Of a stretch of DNA of 64,000 nt, positions 44,095 to 54,312 are shown piece by piece. Below the pieces are notes generated by a model. It made no database searches. It was given only the letters and a program-made list of their open reading frames with translations, and was not told the DNA's origin. Numbering within the stretch: position 1 is the stretch's first letter; the number at the start of each line of letters is the position of its first letter. Position numbers and translations under genes: made by a program. Origin of the DNA: Umbilicaria muhlenbergii (Eukaryota > Ascomycota > Lecanoromycetes > Umbilicariales > Umbilicariaceae); assembly GCA_000611775.1 (NCBI GenBank), contig KK106984.1, positions 3,071,088 through 3,135,087 on the forward strand, given 5' to 3'.

Positions 44095-46252
44095 ATGTCC
44101 CCTCCACCATCCGCCTCCCACCCCTCACCCTCCACCCCCTCCCCCCCGGCTCCCCCCGGGACATCCACCCTCCCCTCCGCCCTCTCCCTCCCCGCCCACC
44201 CCATCGAACTCGCCGCCCTAACCACCCTCATCGGCTCCGCCAACGCCGAATCCCTCACCCTCGGCTCGCGCGGCGCCGCGGGCCTGCCCTGGGCGGCCAT
44301 GAGCACGTTCGGCGCGCTGTCGGTCGTGAAAGCGTGTTTGGCGGTGTCGACGCCGGAGGCGCTGCGGGAGACGTTTGGGTTGCGGAATGCGGCGACGGAT
44401 GGGGCGGTCGGGGTGAGGCGGGATTTGAAGAGGGCGGGGAGGGCGGCGGGGGGGATGGTGCGGGAGAGGAGGGAGTTGGGGGGCGCGGTGGGAGTGGGGT
44501 GTTTGGGGTTGCAGGTATGTGGTTTTTTTTTTTTTTTGTGGTTCTGCGAGGAAGGGTGAGGATGTTGGGGGTGAGTGTGAGGTGAAGGGTGGTTGTTTGG
44601 GCTTGGATGGTTTACTGTCTTATGGACGAGTGGTGCTCTCTGCTTTGTTGCTCGATGCGTAGTTGATGGCAGGGATGGATTTCTAGAGCCCGAAGAAGCT
44701 GGATTTATAGGGCTTTTGCTTGTTTGTGCATATGTCTTCGCCTTTTCTCGTTCGTTCTTGTCAAGGGAAATGCATCATTCTTCTGTTTATGACATATGTA
44801 GCAGCCTTGAAGAGGATTTAACGTGCACTCTAGCAACTTGTATCAGATGACGAGTTGAACCCTGTTCCTCAAATCGACGAATCCACAATCAAGTGGCTGG
44901 ATATATATGCGATGGACAACTATACGCAGCGCCTCCTCCAATCGTGTCCTTTCACTACTCCACCACAGGCGCTTGCAGTAAATCTCTACAGTTTCGACGT
45001 TCACGCTGATCAGGCTAAGAAGATCAGATCCTTTCAGGATTACATGTCCATCCTACTGTCTGCAGTCAAACTGATCGAGGTCTACATCCTCGGGAGGCGT
45101 GGAAACACCTCACTCTTCTGGGTAACGGCACTTCCCTGGGCCTTTGCCTTCTTCGCGGCTCCTGTACTTCAGCTATTTCATCTAAGCCGTCCGCATGTCG
45201 GCAGAGATCCTACAGGGATACAATTAGACATCCTGTCCGGTTCTCTCCCAACACCGCAGGTCCCAGGGGGTCAACGTACATTACTTCTGGGGGCACCTCA
45301 GAACGTCCGCCACCACAGCGCATGGCGTGTGATCTGGGCTCTCTCAGCCGTCATCGGTGTCGCAACACTCGTTAGCAGCTACGTTCTCCTCTCCAAGGAA
45401 GCGCAATACACAGTCTACATCTGGATCGGCTTCCAAACGCTCTGGCTCATCCTCCGCTCAGCATTCTACCACCTCGCCGAATCCGCCGACAGCCCCAGCC
45501 GACAGAGCGGCGTCCGCCCTCTCGGCACCGTCGGCAAATCCCCCTTCATCGGCAAATCCTCCCACATGAGCTCTCCCCAAGCGACCAGCCGCATCAGAAA
45601 CGTCCTGCTAGCGCTCTCCCGCCACCAAGTCCTCGCCCACCCCCGCGGCCCCCACTGCTACACCGAAGATGTCCATTCCCCCCGCGCCGTGACCGACATC
45701 CTCCACCGCACCCATTTCGAAGCCTGCTTCGCCCCGACCCAAAACATGGCCGACGGCCAAGCGCTCGAAGTCACCATCACCGCCATCCTCGGCGACACGC
45801 TCCTCTCCAGCGCCAGCTGGTTCCTCGGCACCGGCCCCACCAGCCCCGAGCTCTACGACTCCTGCCTCGTCGAACTCGTGCACGCCCAGGGCCAATCGTA
45901 CCTGATCCCGTGCGCGCGGGTCCTCTCCGGGCCCCCCAAAGGCAGCGGGCCCAAGGATTCCGAGTCGAGTATTATCCCGAATTTCGCGCCGCGGGGCGGG
46001 TCGAACGACCCGGCGAATATCACGTGGTGGTATTGGATCCCGTGTCCGGGGGGGAGGTGGTTGCAGCTGCGGAGTGAGGGGGCGGGGTTTTTGGGGAAGA
46101 GGCAGGCGGTGGTGTTGAGTGCGCGGGAGGTGACGAGGAGGTTGCAGGTGGGGGATTTGTATGTTAGTTTGACGAGCGTGGTGGATGTGGAGGATGTGGT
46201 GAAGAAGTCGATAGAGGCGTATGGGTGTTTGAGGGAGTTGTTTATGGCTTGA
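44095..46252 (+). CDS. Multi-pass membrane protein, conserved in filamentous ascomycetes
   Basis: Exon 1 is 44095-44514. The second exon begins at 44834 (CTCTAG acceptor, phase 0) and ends at 46252, giving 613 residues. The 319-bp intron is long for this window and starts with a poly-T run; an extra small exon inside it cannot be excluded. The N-terminal part has LPAHPIELAALTTLIGSANAES and AAMSTFGALSVVKACLA, conserved in fungal relatives. Hydrophobic segments follow at FWVTALPWAFAFFAAPVLQL, VIWALSAVIGVATLVSSYVLL and YTVYIWIGFQTLWLILRSAFY. A cytosolic or luminal C-terminal domain (about 250 residues) includes NITWWYWIPCPGGRWLQLRSEG. The start codon is the first ATG of the open exon; the sequence before LPAHP is low complexity, so the true start is uncertain. 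No transporter family is recognised and the function is unknown. Confidence 0.75.
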
Positions 46253-46575
46253 GTGGTTACGGGTGAGAGGGGAAGCTTTGTGGGTTCTATAGCTCTCCAT
46301 GTATCTACGTGATAACTCACCAAGAATCATGCCAAAGTCCTTGCCCGATACCAACCCTCAGGCCTATGTCCAGAATGAGTTGCAGTCTCCACCTAGGGTC
46401 CCTCTCGATACTACAACAGCGAAAGGGATGTATCCAGCTCGTTGAAGTGAATAATACAGGAATCCCTACCTTCTATCTCTGCGTCAACCACTCCTCAAAA
46501 CTTGTCATGATGATTAAGTAGTTAAAGGGACCCCCAGCTAAGGGCCGCCACATGATATGTACAACCGCCTGCCCC
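46253..46575. other. Spacer with a dispersed motif
   Basis: About 320 bases between the convergent membrane-protein gene and the dehydrogenase remnant. At 46513-46542 it carries one of three related motifs found in intergenic DNA of this window. Nothing else is seen. Confidence 0.5.
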
Positions 46576-47010
46576 TCACCACCCACACTTCATCTCGACC
46601 TCCCACGCCCCCCTCTCCTGCCCGTACAGCTCCCAAAACTTCCCCGCAATATTCCCCGGATTATTCACCTCCTCCTCCATCGTCACCACACCCCCCCACC
46701 GTCACCAACGCCACAAACGCCACATGCACGACCCCCTTATTCTCCTCCGCCAACAGCTTCACCAAACTCGCCTGCGCCGCCTTGGCCATACCCAGCGAGA
46801 AGACGTGCGCCACAGGCTGGTGAATGACCGCTCCGGACGTCACGAACAGCGCGGGATACGCCTGCGGCTTCGACTTGGCCAAAGCCTGCAGATGCGGCAG
46901 CAGCACCGTAGCCGTGGTGTAGAGCCCTAGATTCGGGACCTTTAAGTCCGCGACCATATCCTCGGTGGAGTATTCGCCAAACGTGCTGACTTTGATGCGG
47001 GCGGCGTTCA
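46576..47010 (-). pseudogene. Short-chain dehydrogenase remnant, C-terminal half only
   Basis: The frame begins abruptly at LNAARIKVSTFGEY, which in short-chain dehydrogenases follows the fourth strand (the NAG/NAA position). The N-terminal nucleotide-binding half is absent upstream. The remainder is family-like: a helix (LGLYTTATVLLPHLQALA), a strand ending in VTSGA, and a helix with SLGMAKAAQASLVKLLA where the usual catalytic Tyr-x-x-x-Lys pattern is not kept. The last 30 residues (VNNPGNIAGKFWELYGQ onward) lie in a neighbouring frame. They would join if the run of seven G (46691-46697 on the plus strand as C) had six. The missing half and the altered active site favour a pseudogene. It forms the left border of an island that contains a Gypsy fossil. 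Confidence 0.75.
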
Positions 47011-47229
47011 AAGTTAAGCGAGGATGAGGCTCCTAATGGGGTCGCCGCACCACGAGGGTGTCCGCAGAAGTGGACAAGGAAGATGGACGAGCTCAAAGAC
47101 TTGAGGACAATAGCAGCCACAGGATGTTGTGATCCTACACATGATGTTAGAATCTCGACCGTTTCTCAAAGGGAACGAGACCAAGGCTTCACAGCTATGA
47201 AATAACAAAGTTAGCAATTTCTTAAGCAA

Positions 47230-48800
47230 GATAAACGTCCCTAGGGGACGTTATTCTATCTGGGAAGTGAGGGTCGCTTTGGGGTACATTAGAAGTTTGT
47301 GATCCTGGGAGAACACAAGCTCTGGGCCAACCACATCACGGACCGCCTCTCCTACTGCGGGGTCTCCGATCTCAATCCTGGACCCACGGATTCCGATGAC
47401 AGCGTTAACGGAGTAGAGCCATGAGATGCTCAGAAGTAGACTCCGGTGTTCTGTACCTGCTATAGAGGATGGGAGCTCTGAGGCTATGAAGCACTGAATT
47501 TGTCTCCAGATGCCTTCAACATCAATCTTCAGGTAGACTCAGTGAAGGCTTTATCCGCACTCATGAGCGTGCTGAGGAATCGGGTGTTGCCATTCACAGC
47601 GATTGAATTGACGTTCCCTTGGTGGGTCTGCGCCTGGGACGATTTTCCCAGGGCTTTGCCTTTTCGTTTCTGATTTGACATGCGCATCAAAAGGCGTTTT
47701 TAACTCTCGGCATACAGTGGGAGACCAAACACAGAAATCCATCCAGATCATATCAATCTTCTGGGACTTTAGGAGCTGTCGGATGGAAGTGAGTTTGTCA
47801 ATGAACTCAGTTTCCTCATCGATGAGGCCCACCAAGGGGGCGATAGTGGCGGCTTTACCAGTTCTCTTCTGACCTTTCTTCCTGGGGCGCTCGTTTTCGT
47901 TCAAGACATTAGGCATACCTTGGAAGAAGAAATCTTGCCCGGTAGAGGCACCCAGCTAGAACGCTGTGGGGTTAACAGGAGGACGTGACTTTGTGGGGGC
48001 AGTTGAAGGCGCTGAGCTATCAGTATGAGGGCGTTTATTTAGGCCGGAGCCTTCCCCCAGGAGTACCTCTGTGGAGTTGATGTTACCACTAGCAGCCCTT
48101 GAGCCAGCCATCCCATACGTTATTGAGTGCACACTCACGGCTGCTGGAGGAGGAGGTGGGGCTCTCGGCAAAGTGTTATTTGTGGTAGCTGGCGTAGGAG
48201 GTCCTGCCGTGGATGTTGTTGATCACTCATGATCTCCAAATACCATGGTTCTTAAGAGCCCTTGTTCATTCCTTGACAATGCGGTCTCAACGCAGTTCCG
48301 GCTAGTATGCCCTTCTTCCCCACACCATATACACACGATGACTCCACTTCCCGGAATGAAGGTCATGGTACCATTAAGGTATGGGTTATTCGACCGGGCT
48401 CCTTGATCCCTGTTGTGGGCTTGGTCCGGGGCAGGACGCGGTGCGGAAGGTTGATAAGCCTGCCTAGGTGCTGGGGTAGGCTGGTGAGGAGGGTGAGGTG
48501 GATAGCAAGGAGCCAGTGTAGGGTGTGCTGGCGCTGGAGCTCGCGCAGGAGTAGTCCACGAAAGAGGTTGCTGCGGAGTATGTTGGTTGCATGTGTTGGG
48601 CGTGGAAAGTGGCTTTGAGTGAGTCGATTTGTAGCGGGGGCATATTCCTCTGAACCACTTCTCGGTAGAACTGAAGTTCCTGCGCCCTGGTGACTTCCTC
48701 CTGCAGACGGGTATATTCAGCTTTTGCCCTTTGGGATTCCTCCGTGACGGTATAGACTCCTAGGAGGGACCTATTGGATGAGGATCCTGCTCCTCGAGCG
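47230..48800 (-). mobile_element. Gypsy-type LTR retroelement fossil, gag region only
   Basis: Minus-strand coding traces of a Ty3/Gypsy-like element. In order there are a gag C-terminal helix and Pro/Ser-rich linker, a CCHC zinc knuckle (CIWCGEEGHTSRNC, about 48320-48360), and a region seen between the knuckle and the protease in fungal Gypsy polyproteins (IDMIWMDFCVWSPTVCREL). A short protease-like end follows (GDPAVGEAVRDVVGPELVF). No reverse transcriptase, RNase H or integrase and no long terminal repeats were recognised. The element is broken, with several interruptions, and only part of it remains, so it is an old copy. Borders are approximate. Confidence 0.75.
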
Positions 48801-48906
48801 AAAACTCAGCTTTATGAGCCAAGCGAGACTATGTAGGCTAACCTAACTAAGCAATTATGTTCGGGAAACTCCGTCCAACACTGCCAACATTATCCACAAC
48901 CTCAAC

Positions 48907-51084
48907 CTAAGCTTGCGGAGCTATATCTGCTTGCTGAACGGTGTCAAATTCTGCGCGGACTGTCATTCGCCATCTCTTTCCCCCAATGAACTTCGTTTGC
49001 TGATCCTCTGAGACAGGGTTCGAGACTCGAGTACCCTTCTGATCCCGCTCACCCCTTGGGTCATGCACGCCATCAACGTACTCCACATACGCGCAGGTGT
49101 TCCCCTCTTTATGACATCTATCACAAGCGTATGTTGTGCCGTCCTCTGTTATGCTGAATTTGGATTGACGCTTGCCCATGGCTTCATGAAGACAATTCCG
49201 GGTAAGAAGTTGACGGCTTGGAGGACCACTAGCCATTGTGTCAAGCAGAGTGTAGGGTTGCTGCCGAAAATCTTGATCATCTTTGCATCTTTGCAAGGCA
49301 GCTCTCAGCCAGACATCCTCTTCTGCAGTCCAATCCGTTGGTAGCGCAATGGCGTTGTATATTTCAAGGATCGTCTTCACTTCCGTGGACTGTGGAGGGT
49401 GTGTGATATGTGCAGACTGCTGCGACAGACCCTTCATGCTGCTGAGTGTTCTTTTCTCATCATCTGCTGTAAAAGTGGGAGCAAAGGGCTTCTGAAGTGC
49501 TGACTTGCTTCGCTTTGCTGCTGGTAGTTTCTGCAGTGAGGATTGCAAGTTCAAGGACCTCTTCTGCAGGGGATGAGGTTGTTCCTCTGTAGCAAAGTCC
49601 CGTGCTTTACCAGACAATTCCTCTGCTAATGATGCTCTTGCCAGAAGATCCTCCTCTCTTCGCTCAAGTAGAGCTGTTTCTTCTCTGATCAACACTTTGT
49701 GCTCCGCCATCTTTGCTTTATAGCTGTCTAGGCTACTACTCAAGCTGTACATAAGCTCTCCCTGAACGCGGTGAAACTCCTGCCTGCTAACCTGCATCTG
49801 AGATGCCTGGTTTGCACAATACTCATCTGCCTTGCGTCTCATATCATTGGAGTATGCATCTGCCCTGAGACGTACTCCTTGCGCTGCCTTCATTAATCGG
49901 TTATACTCACCCTTGTTTTCCTTTGTCCATTCCGTCATTCGTTCCATCAAATCAGCATTCATTGACAATAACGGCGCAAATTTTGCCTCCAAAGCCTTCT
50001 TCTCCGCAAGGTCTCTCAAGGTATCTCTGATCATCTCATGATTGATTGCATGTTGCTCTTTGCTAGCTTTTACGAGCGCCATGTGTTGGCCGACTGTTGT
50101 TTCAAGCCTCAGTTCCCAAGTCCTCATCGTGGTCTCTCGATCTATTATGGCTGCTTCCCGGCTTGTCACAGCAGTTGCTCGATCAGTGATGGCTGATTCC
50201 TGAGCTGTCACTGCAGTTTCTCGGTCGATCATGACTACTTCCCAATCCGCCATAGTTGTTGCTCGCTTGGTCATCGCTGACTGGTGGTTTCTCATTGCAG
50301 TATCTCGTTCCGTGATAGCCAATTCTCGATCTGCCATTGCAGCTTCTCGGTCTGTGATGACTGTTGCCTGAGTCGTAATGATAGCCTCCTGCCCCGTCGT
50401 AATGAGCTCCCGATTCATTATGGCAGCCTCACGCTCGGCGGAGGCAGAGTCTCGACTCGTTATGGCAGCCTCCCGCTCTGTAGAGGCGGAGTCTCGAGTT
50501 GATATCGCAGCCTCTCGCCCACTTGCAGCCGTCTCGCGACTTAAAACAAGAGATTCTCTTTGAAGGGTGCTCTGATATCGGAAGGTCAATCTTATCTCAA
50601 GTTCCTTGCCAGCCTTCCTAGCTTCCCGTGCGCACCGTTCTTCACCAATGGCAAGCGCCTTCTCCCGTATGCTTAGCTTCTCTTTCTCAAGTGCAATGAA
50701 ATCTCTCTCCCTGGTAAGCTTCGCGGTTTGATCGCTCTCAGCTTTGATAAGCTGATTTTCGTGGTCGGTCCTCTCCTGTGCAAGCCTGAGCTCATGCTCC
50801 GTCCTCTCCTGTCCAAACTTTTCAGCCTGTGCTCTCTTCTCCTTTGCGATTCGTGACTTGACGGTTTGTGCCTCCGTAACCAAGGTATGAAGCCCCGCGA
50901 GACTGTGATCACATTGTTCCTTCCATGGTTCTAGGAGGTTGTTAAGGATTTGTTGCCTTACATCTGCATTGCTGGTTGGTAACCCGCCGAGAATTCCCCT
51001 GCAGCTATCGATCTTCCGTGCCACTTTACCAAGGCTTTCTGGGACTGTAGTGACTGATAGAGATTCAGTGCTCATAGAACTCAT
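48907..51084 (-). CDS. Heptad-repeat coiled-coil protein with C-terminal Cys motif
   Basis: A single-exon frame of 725 residues. After an N-terminal segment of 75 residues comes a charged helix (75-175) with QERT/E repeats. From about 178 to 325 lie roughly 21 seven-residue units without a break, each close to AA(I/M)xxRE; examples are AAISTRD, SASTERE, AAITSRD and TAVTSRE. A second helical region follows (330-510). The C-terminal 180 residues hold a compact part with a SANT-like helix (DWTAEEDVWLRAALQRCK), a Cys motif (CDRCHKEGNTCAYVEYVDG) and GKRWRMTVRAEF. I do not recognise a named family. The C-terminus is the likely folded, conserved part and the rest a long rod. It is divergent from the ubiquitin-like-domain gene, 204 bases apart. 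Alternatives are a scaffold or a nuclear protein. The function is unknown. Confidence 0.8.
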   Translation of the reverse strand: MSSMSTESLSVTTVPESLGKVARKIDSCRGILGGLPTSNADVRQQILNNLLEPWKEQCDHSLAGLHTLVTEAQTVKSRIAKEKRAQAEKFGQERTEHELRLAQERTDHENQLIKAESDQTAKLTRERDFIALEKEKLSIREKALAIGEERCAREARKAGKELEIRLTFRYQSTLQRESLVLSRETAASGREAAISTRDSASTEREAAITSRDSASAEREAAIMNRELITTGQEAIITTQATVITDREAAMADRELAITERDTAMRNHQSAMTKRATTMADWEVVMIDRETAVTAQESAITDRATAVTSREAAIIDRETTMRTWELRLETTVGQHMALVKASKEQHAINHEMIRDTLRDLAEKKALEAKFAPLLSMNADLMERMTEWTKENKGEYNRLMKAAQGVRLRADAYSNDMRRKADEYCANQASQMQVSRQEFHRVQGELMYSLSSSLDSYKAKMAEHKVLIREETALLERREEDLLARASLAEELSGKARDFATEEQPHPLQKRSLNLQSSLQKLPAAKRSKSALQKPFAPTFTADDEKRTLSSMKGLSQQSAHITHPPQSTEVKTILEIYNAIALPTDWTAEEDVWLRAALQRCKDDQDFRQQPYTLLDTMASGPPSRQLLTRNCLHEAMGKRQSKFSITEDGTTYACDRCHKEGNTCAYVEYVDGVHDPRGERDQKGTRVSNPVSEDQQTKFIGGKRWRMTVRAEFDTVQQADIAPQA

Positions 51085-51288
51085 CGTGAGGATCTATATC
51101 TTTGAAGTGCTTCAGTACTGAGGACAACACAGGTGCTGTGCTGGTAAGGTTGCAACTCGTCAAAAGGGGCTACGGGCGTGGTTACCCGTAAGTCTGCCCG
51201 CAACCCTAAGTGACAACCCCTCTGATAAACCCTCAGACAACCTCTTTGACATTTCTCTGCTTGAAGCGCTGCCAACATCATTTACAGA
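51085..51288. promoter_or_regulatory. Divergent promoter of the coiled-coil and ubiquitin-like-domain genes
   Basis: Only 204 bases separate the two start codons, so the genes are likely to share control elements and be co-expressed. No TATA box or repeated motif is evident. Confidence 0.5.
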
Positions 51289-53365
51289 ATGTCCCATCAA
51301 CATGTTCTTACAAGGCATGCAATGCACGCTTTGGTAGCTGAGTTGACTCCTGATATTATTGCGTCCTCTTCTCTCACTCCTCTGCCTGCTGGATCGGCTC
51401 CGCTGCCATCTGGTATTTCCTCAATCTGTAACTCAGATCCAGAAATTTCAATACAGACAAGCTGGCAAGAGAAGATGCTCCTCACCTTCAACAGAGATCA
51501 ATATTACGGTCTGACCCAAGTCATCTACAACTATGTCAGAAAACATCAACAACATGTCGGAAAACATCAACAAAGCAAGGACACGGCGGCCTCCCTGATC
51601 GAGATATGCACGGGCGTGCATAAAGCAATTATCTCGAACTCTGACCATTCAAGCTCAGATCATCGTCAAATTGAGAACCAGATTGCTTCTCTACGGAGCG
51701 CACAGGCAAGTGGCTTGTCGCAGCTTATGTCAGCCATGAATTCTGCGGGGCTTCAGATGTTCGGACTGAAAGCGCTACTGGAAGGGTCTCTCTGGCTGTA
51801 AGTGTAGTTGACAAACACTGACTCATCTATGCCATGTCTGGCTTGATAGAAGGCTGACGAGGCCAGATTCAGAGAGTGTTCAGCCGAGGTCTTGGAGATG
51901 CTTAGAAGACTGCTGTGAGTCCTGTAAAAGCCCAGGATTCAATGTATCACTAAGTGGAAGCTTAGCACCTATAATCTCGAGATCTATGCTGGTGTCATGG
52001 ATATACAAGCGCGGCTACTAAAGACACCTTCAATATCGGGTTCAGACGGAATCACCTTCGAGGATGCCCTGGGTCGAGTGAGCGTCTTACCCTATACTTT
52101 CTTCAAGAACTGGCAAGTGAGTATAACACGTCTAAAAATGTTCCCTGAGGCGCTTCAAAAACTAATGTGATTAAGATTTTTGAGGCAATGCTACAAGTTC
52201 ACTTCTCTACATTACCTGGGGAGCACCAAGTTTCGACAGGGTATTATTTCATCGTCAGTTGCAAAGGTGATGGACTGGTCAGCAAGAACCACTGGACTCG
52301 AGCAGTTTTCCCCGGTTCCATGATCAAAATGTCTATCGCCCTGAGGAGCCTCCGCGTAAATGGCAATCGCTGCCCTAGGAAAAGCTGTCATTCCAGGATG
52401 GCAGTTCAGTCTTGTCCAACAAGAGGCATTCAAGCATCGTAAGCTAATTCCATCTCTCAATATATATGATACAATATTTCTAAACCACTTGTTACAACAG
52501 CTGTGAATGCGGCTTAACGTACCATGTCAAACGTTCATGGAGAAATCCCGAGTCAGCGCCTGCGACATGGGGAAAATCCACAATGAGTACAAACCTCCAA
52601 AAAGTCCTTGATGGCTTGAAAGATACCGCGAAAGGTATCGACGGAGTTCTAAATACTTGGGACCGGAAGGTTCAAGGTCACCTACATACTGTCACAGGAG
52701 AACCACTAAAAGAGGATGAAACAGACGACCTCCCTGAATTTGAATGCTTAACAGTGTGCAAGAGAATTCACACACTAGAATTAATCGACAAAGCAATGGA
52801 AGACCCATCCCGACCACGACTTATCTATGGCCAACGATCACTTAGATTTACAGATCAGCTACAAGTCGCGATCGAAGTCCTACACATAGCATTGGACATC
52901 CTCTTCAGCCCCGCAGAGACAAAGCGCTTTCCCACGATAGATGCTCCCAAGAGAGAACTCCTAGAACCCTACATTAACGACAGAGTTCGACAACTGAATC
53001 ACTACATCCACCGATTCTCCAAAGTTGACCGCGTTCCCAACACCTTTCTCTTCGCACTTGGATTGGTCCTGCTCGAATAGGCCTATAACAGATCACTGAG
53101 AGCCTTCTACCGGCTCGAAGATCTTAGGGGGGACGGCACAGCGGATCCGCACGTGGATATGGCAGTGGCGGCTCACATGATCAAGTAGAGTGATCCGCTC
53201 ATCACATCTGGCTACGCGGAGGCAGTCAGCCGCCTTCTGCATTGTGATTTCGACGTCGAAGACGCACTCCTTGATACCGCTGAACTTCGCCGCGCAATGT
53301 TGAGAGGGGTTGTGGGACCTCTTCTGAGAGCATTGGAGAATGTGAACCAAGCTGGACGGGGGTGA
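51289..53365 (+). CDS. Fungal ubiquitin-like-domain protein; conserved tail crosses two in-frame TAG codons
   Basis: Five exons join in phase: 51289-51797, 51867-51914, 51966-52116, 52176-52438 and 52501-53080, giving 516 residues to the first TAG. The N-terminal 200 residues are helical. The middle carries the fungal ubiquitin-like domain found in many accessory proteins of filamentous fungi: GITFEDALGRVSVLPYTFF, IFEAMLQVHFSTLPGE and WTRAVFPGSMIKMSIALRSL, followed by a CPRKSC...CECGL zinc-binding-like pair. A helical C-terminal region follows. In the same frame after TAG 53078-53080 the text continues with family-like sequence (SLRAFYRLEDLRGDGTADPH), meets a second TAG at 53186-53188 and goes on to VEDALLDTAELRRAMLRGVV before TGA 53363-53365. 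So the tail was coding until recently, or is read through. The role is unknown; relatives resemble effector domains of fungal NLR-type systems. Confidence 0.8.
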
Positions 53366-53530
53366 GAAGTCATTACGAACAATGTTATTCCACGGATGGT
53401 TGGTCGGTCTGATCAATTCTGAAGACCGGAGAGAGAATGGGATGGAGTACCCACTAATAGCTACTACATCAAAAATATAACAATCTATTATCCTACAAGT
53501 ACATAAACCCCCAACCTTTCACCCCCTTCA
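53366..53530. other. Short spacer
   Basis: Spacer between the 3' ends of the convergent ubiquitin-like-domain gene and membrane-protein remnant; AT-rich, nothing recognised. Confidence 0.5.
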
Positions 53531-54312
53531 TTAGCGGCAAGCACTGTATACGAATACCTCAACCCCCCATCTCGCAACCCCCTGCTCCTCGCTAAAAACC
53601 CCCAACCCCGTCACCACCCCATCCAGCCTCCCAACCGTACCATCGCCAGCGCCCTTCCATCCCCCACCCGATCCCCTAACCTTCCGACCCCACCCCCACT
53701 CCCCCCCCGCGAGCGCACCGGCTTCCTCACTATCGAGCAAATGTTCATGATCCACGACCCACCGCCTCAACCTAGGGCTATCATACACGAACGCGAGAAC
53801 CGAGGCCAACGACACGACATCCCGCGGCAGCGCCTTGAAATAAGCCGCGTAGGGGCAATACACCAGCACGGTCGTACCAGCCAAGAACAGCAGGATGACA
53901 AGACAGAGTCTCAAAGCGACAGGAACCATCACGAGCTGTTCAACCGGTGTCTGTACGACCCCTTCTACCGTCCGATGGGTATCCGAGATCCTATCTGTAT
54001 CCTGATACGCCGACAGCTCGCCCCCGCTAACATTCAAGATCGGCGGCAACCCCCAGGGCAGCCTCTCCCCAATGCGTTGAAACGCCCTCCCGCCCTCCTC
54101 CAACGAAACATTGCTTGCGGCATAATGTTGAAAAAGACCCCGAAGACACAATTTGCAGCCATCTGCAGCTCTGACGCATCAAGCAGCGCAGCGGGGTTTC
54201 GACCGGCGAGAGCGAACATCGCGTAGAACATGTAGTCGACGTTGAGACTGGAGACGCGGAAGTTGAAAGTTCTGTTGGAGAGGTCTTCGTCGCTGTAGCC
54301 GGTATCTGTACA
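53531..54312 (-). pseudogene. DUF3433-like membrane protein remnant, C-terminal part
   Basis: The text starts near 54312 without a start codon (TGYSDEDLSNRTFNFRVSSL) and ends at a stop at 53531. It matches the last quarter of the large fungal DUF3433 membrane proteins: NVDYMFYAMFALAGRNPA, NNVSL-like SNVSLEEGGRAFQRIGERL, a membrane segment (LRLCLVILLFLAGTTVLVY), then LPRDVVSLASVLAFVYDSPRL. The N-terminal three quarters with the other membrane segments are absent. The two halves lie in neighbouring frames and meet at an A run (54131-54135 on the plus strand) that seems one base short. Truncation is certain; whether the frameshift is real is not. It marks the right border of the accessory island. 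Confidence 0.72.

Noticed and set aside
47230-51084. Coiled-coil gene considered as part of the Gypsy element lying next to it on the same strand
   Set aside because: The coiled-coil frame is long and intact, has its own start and stop and a C-terminal domain not seen in gag, while the element is decayed.
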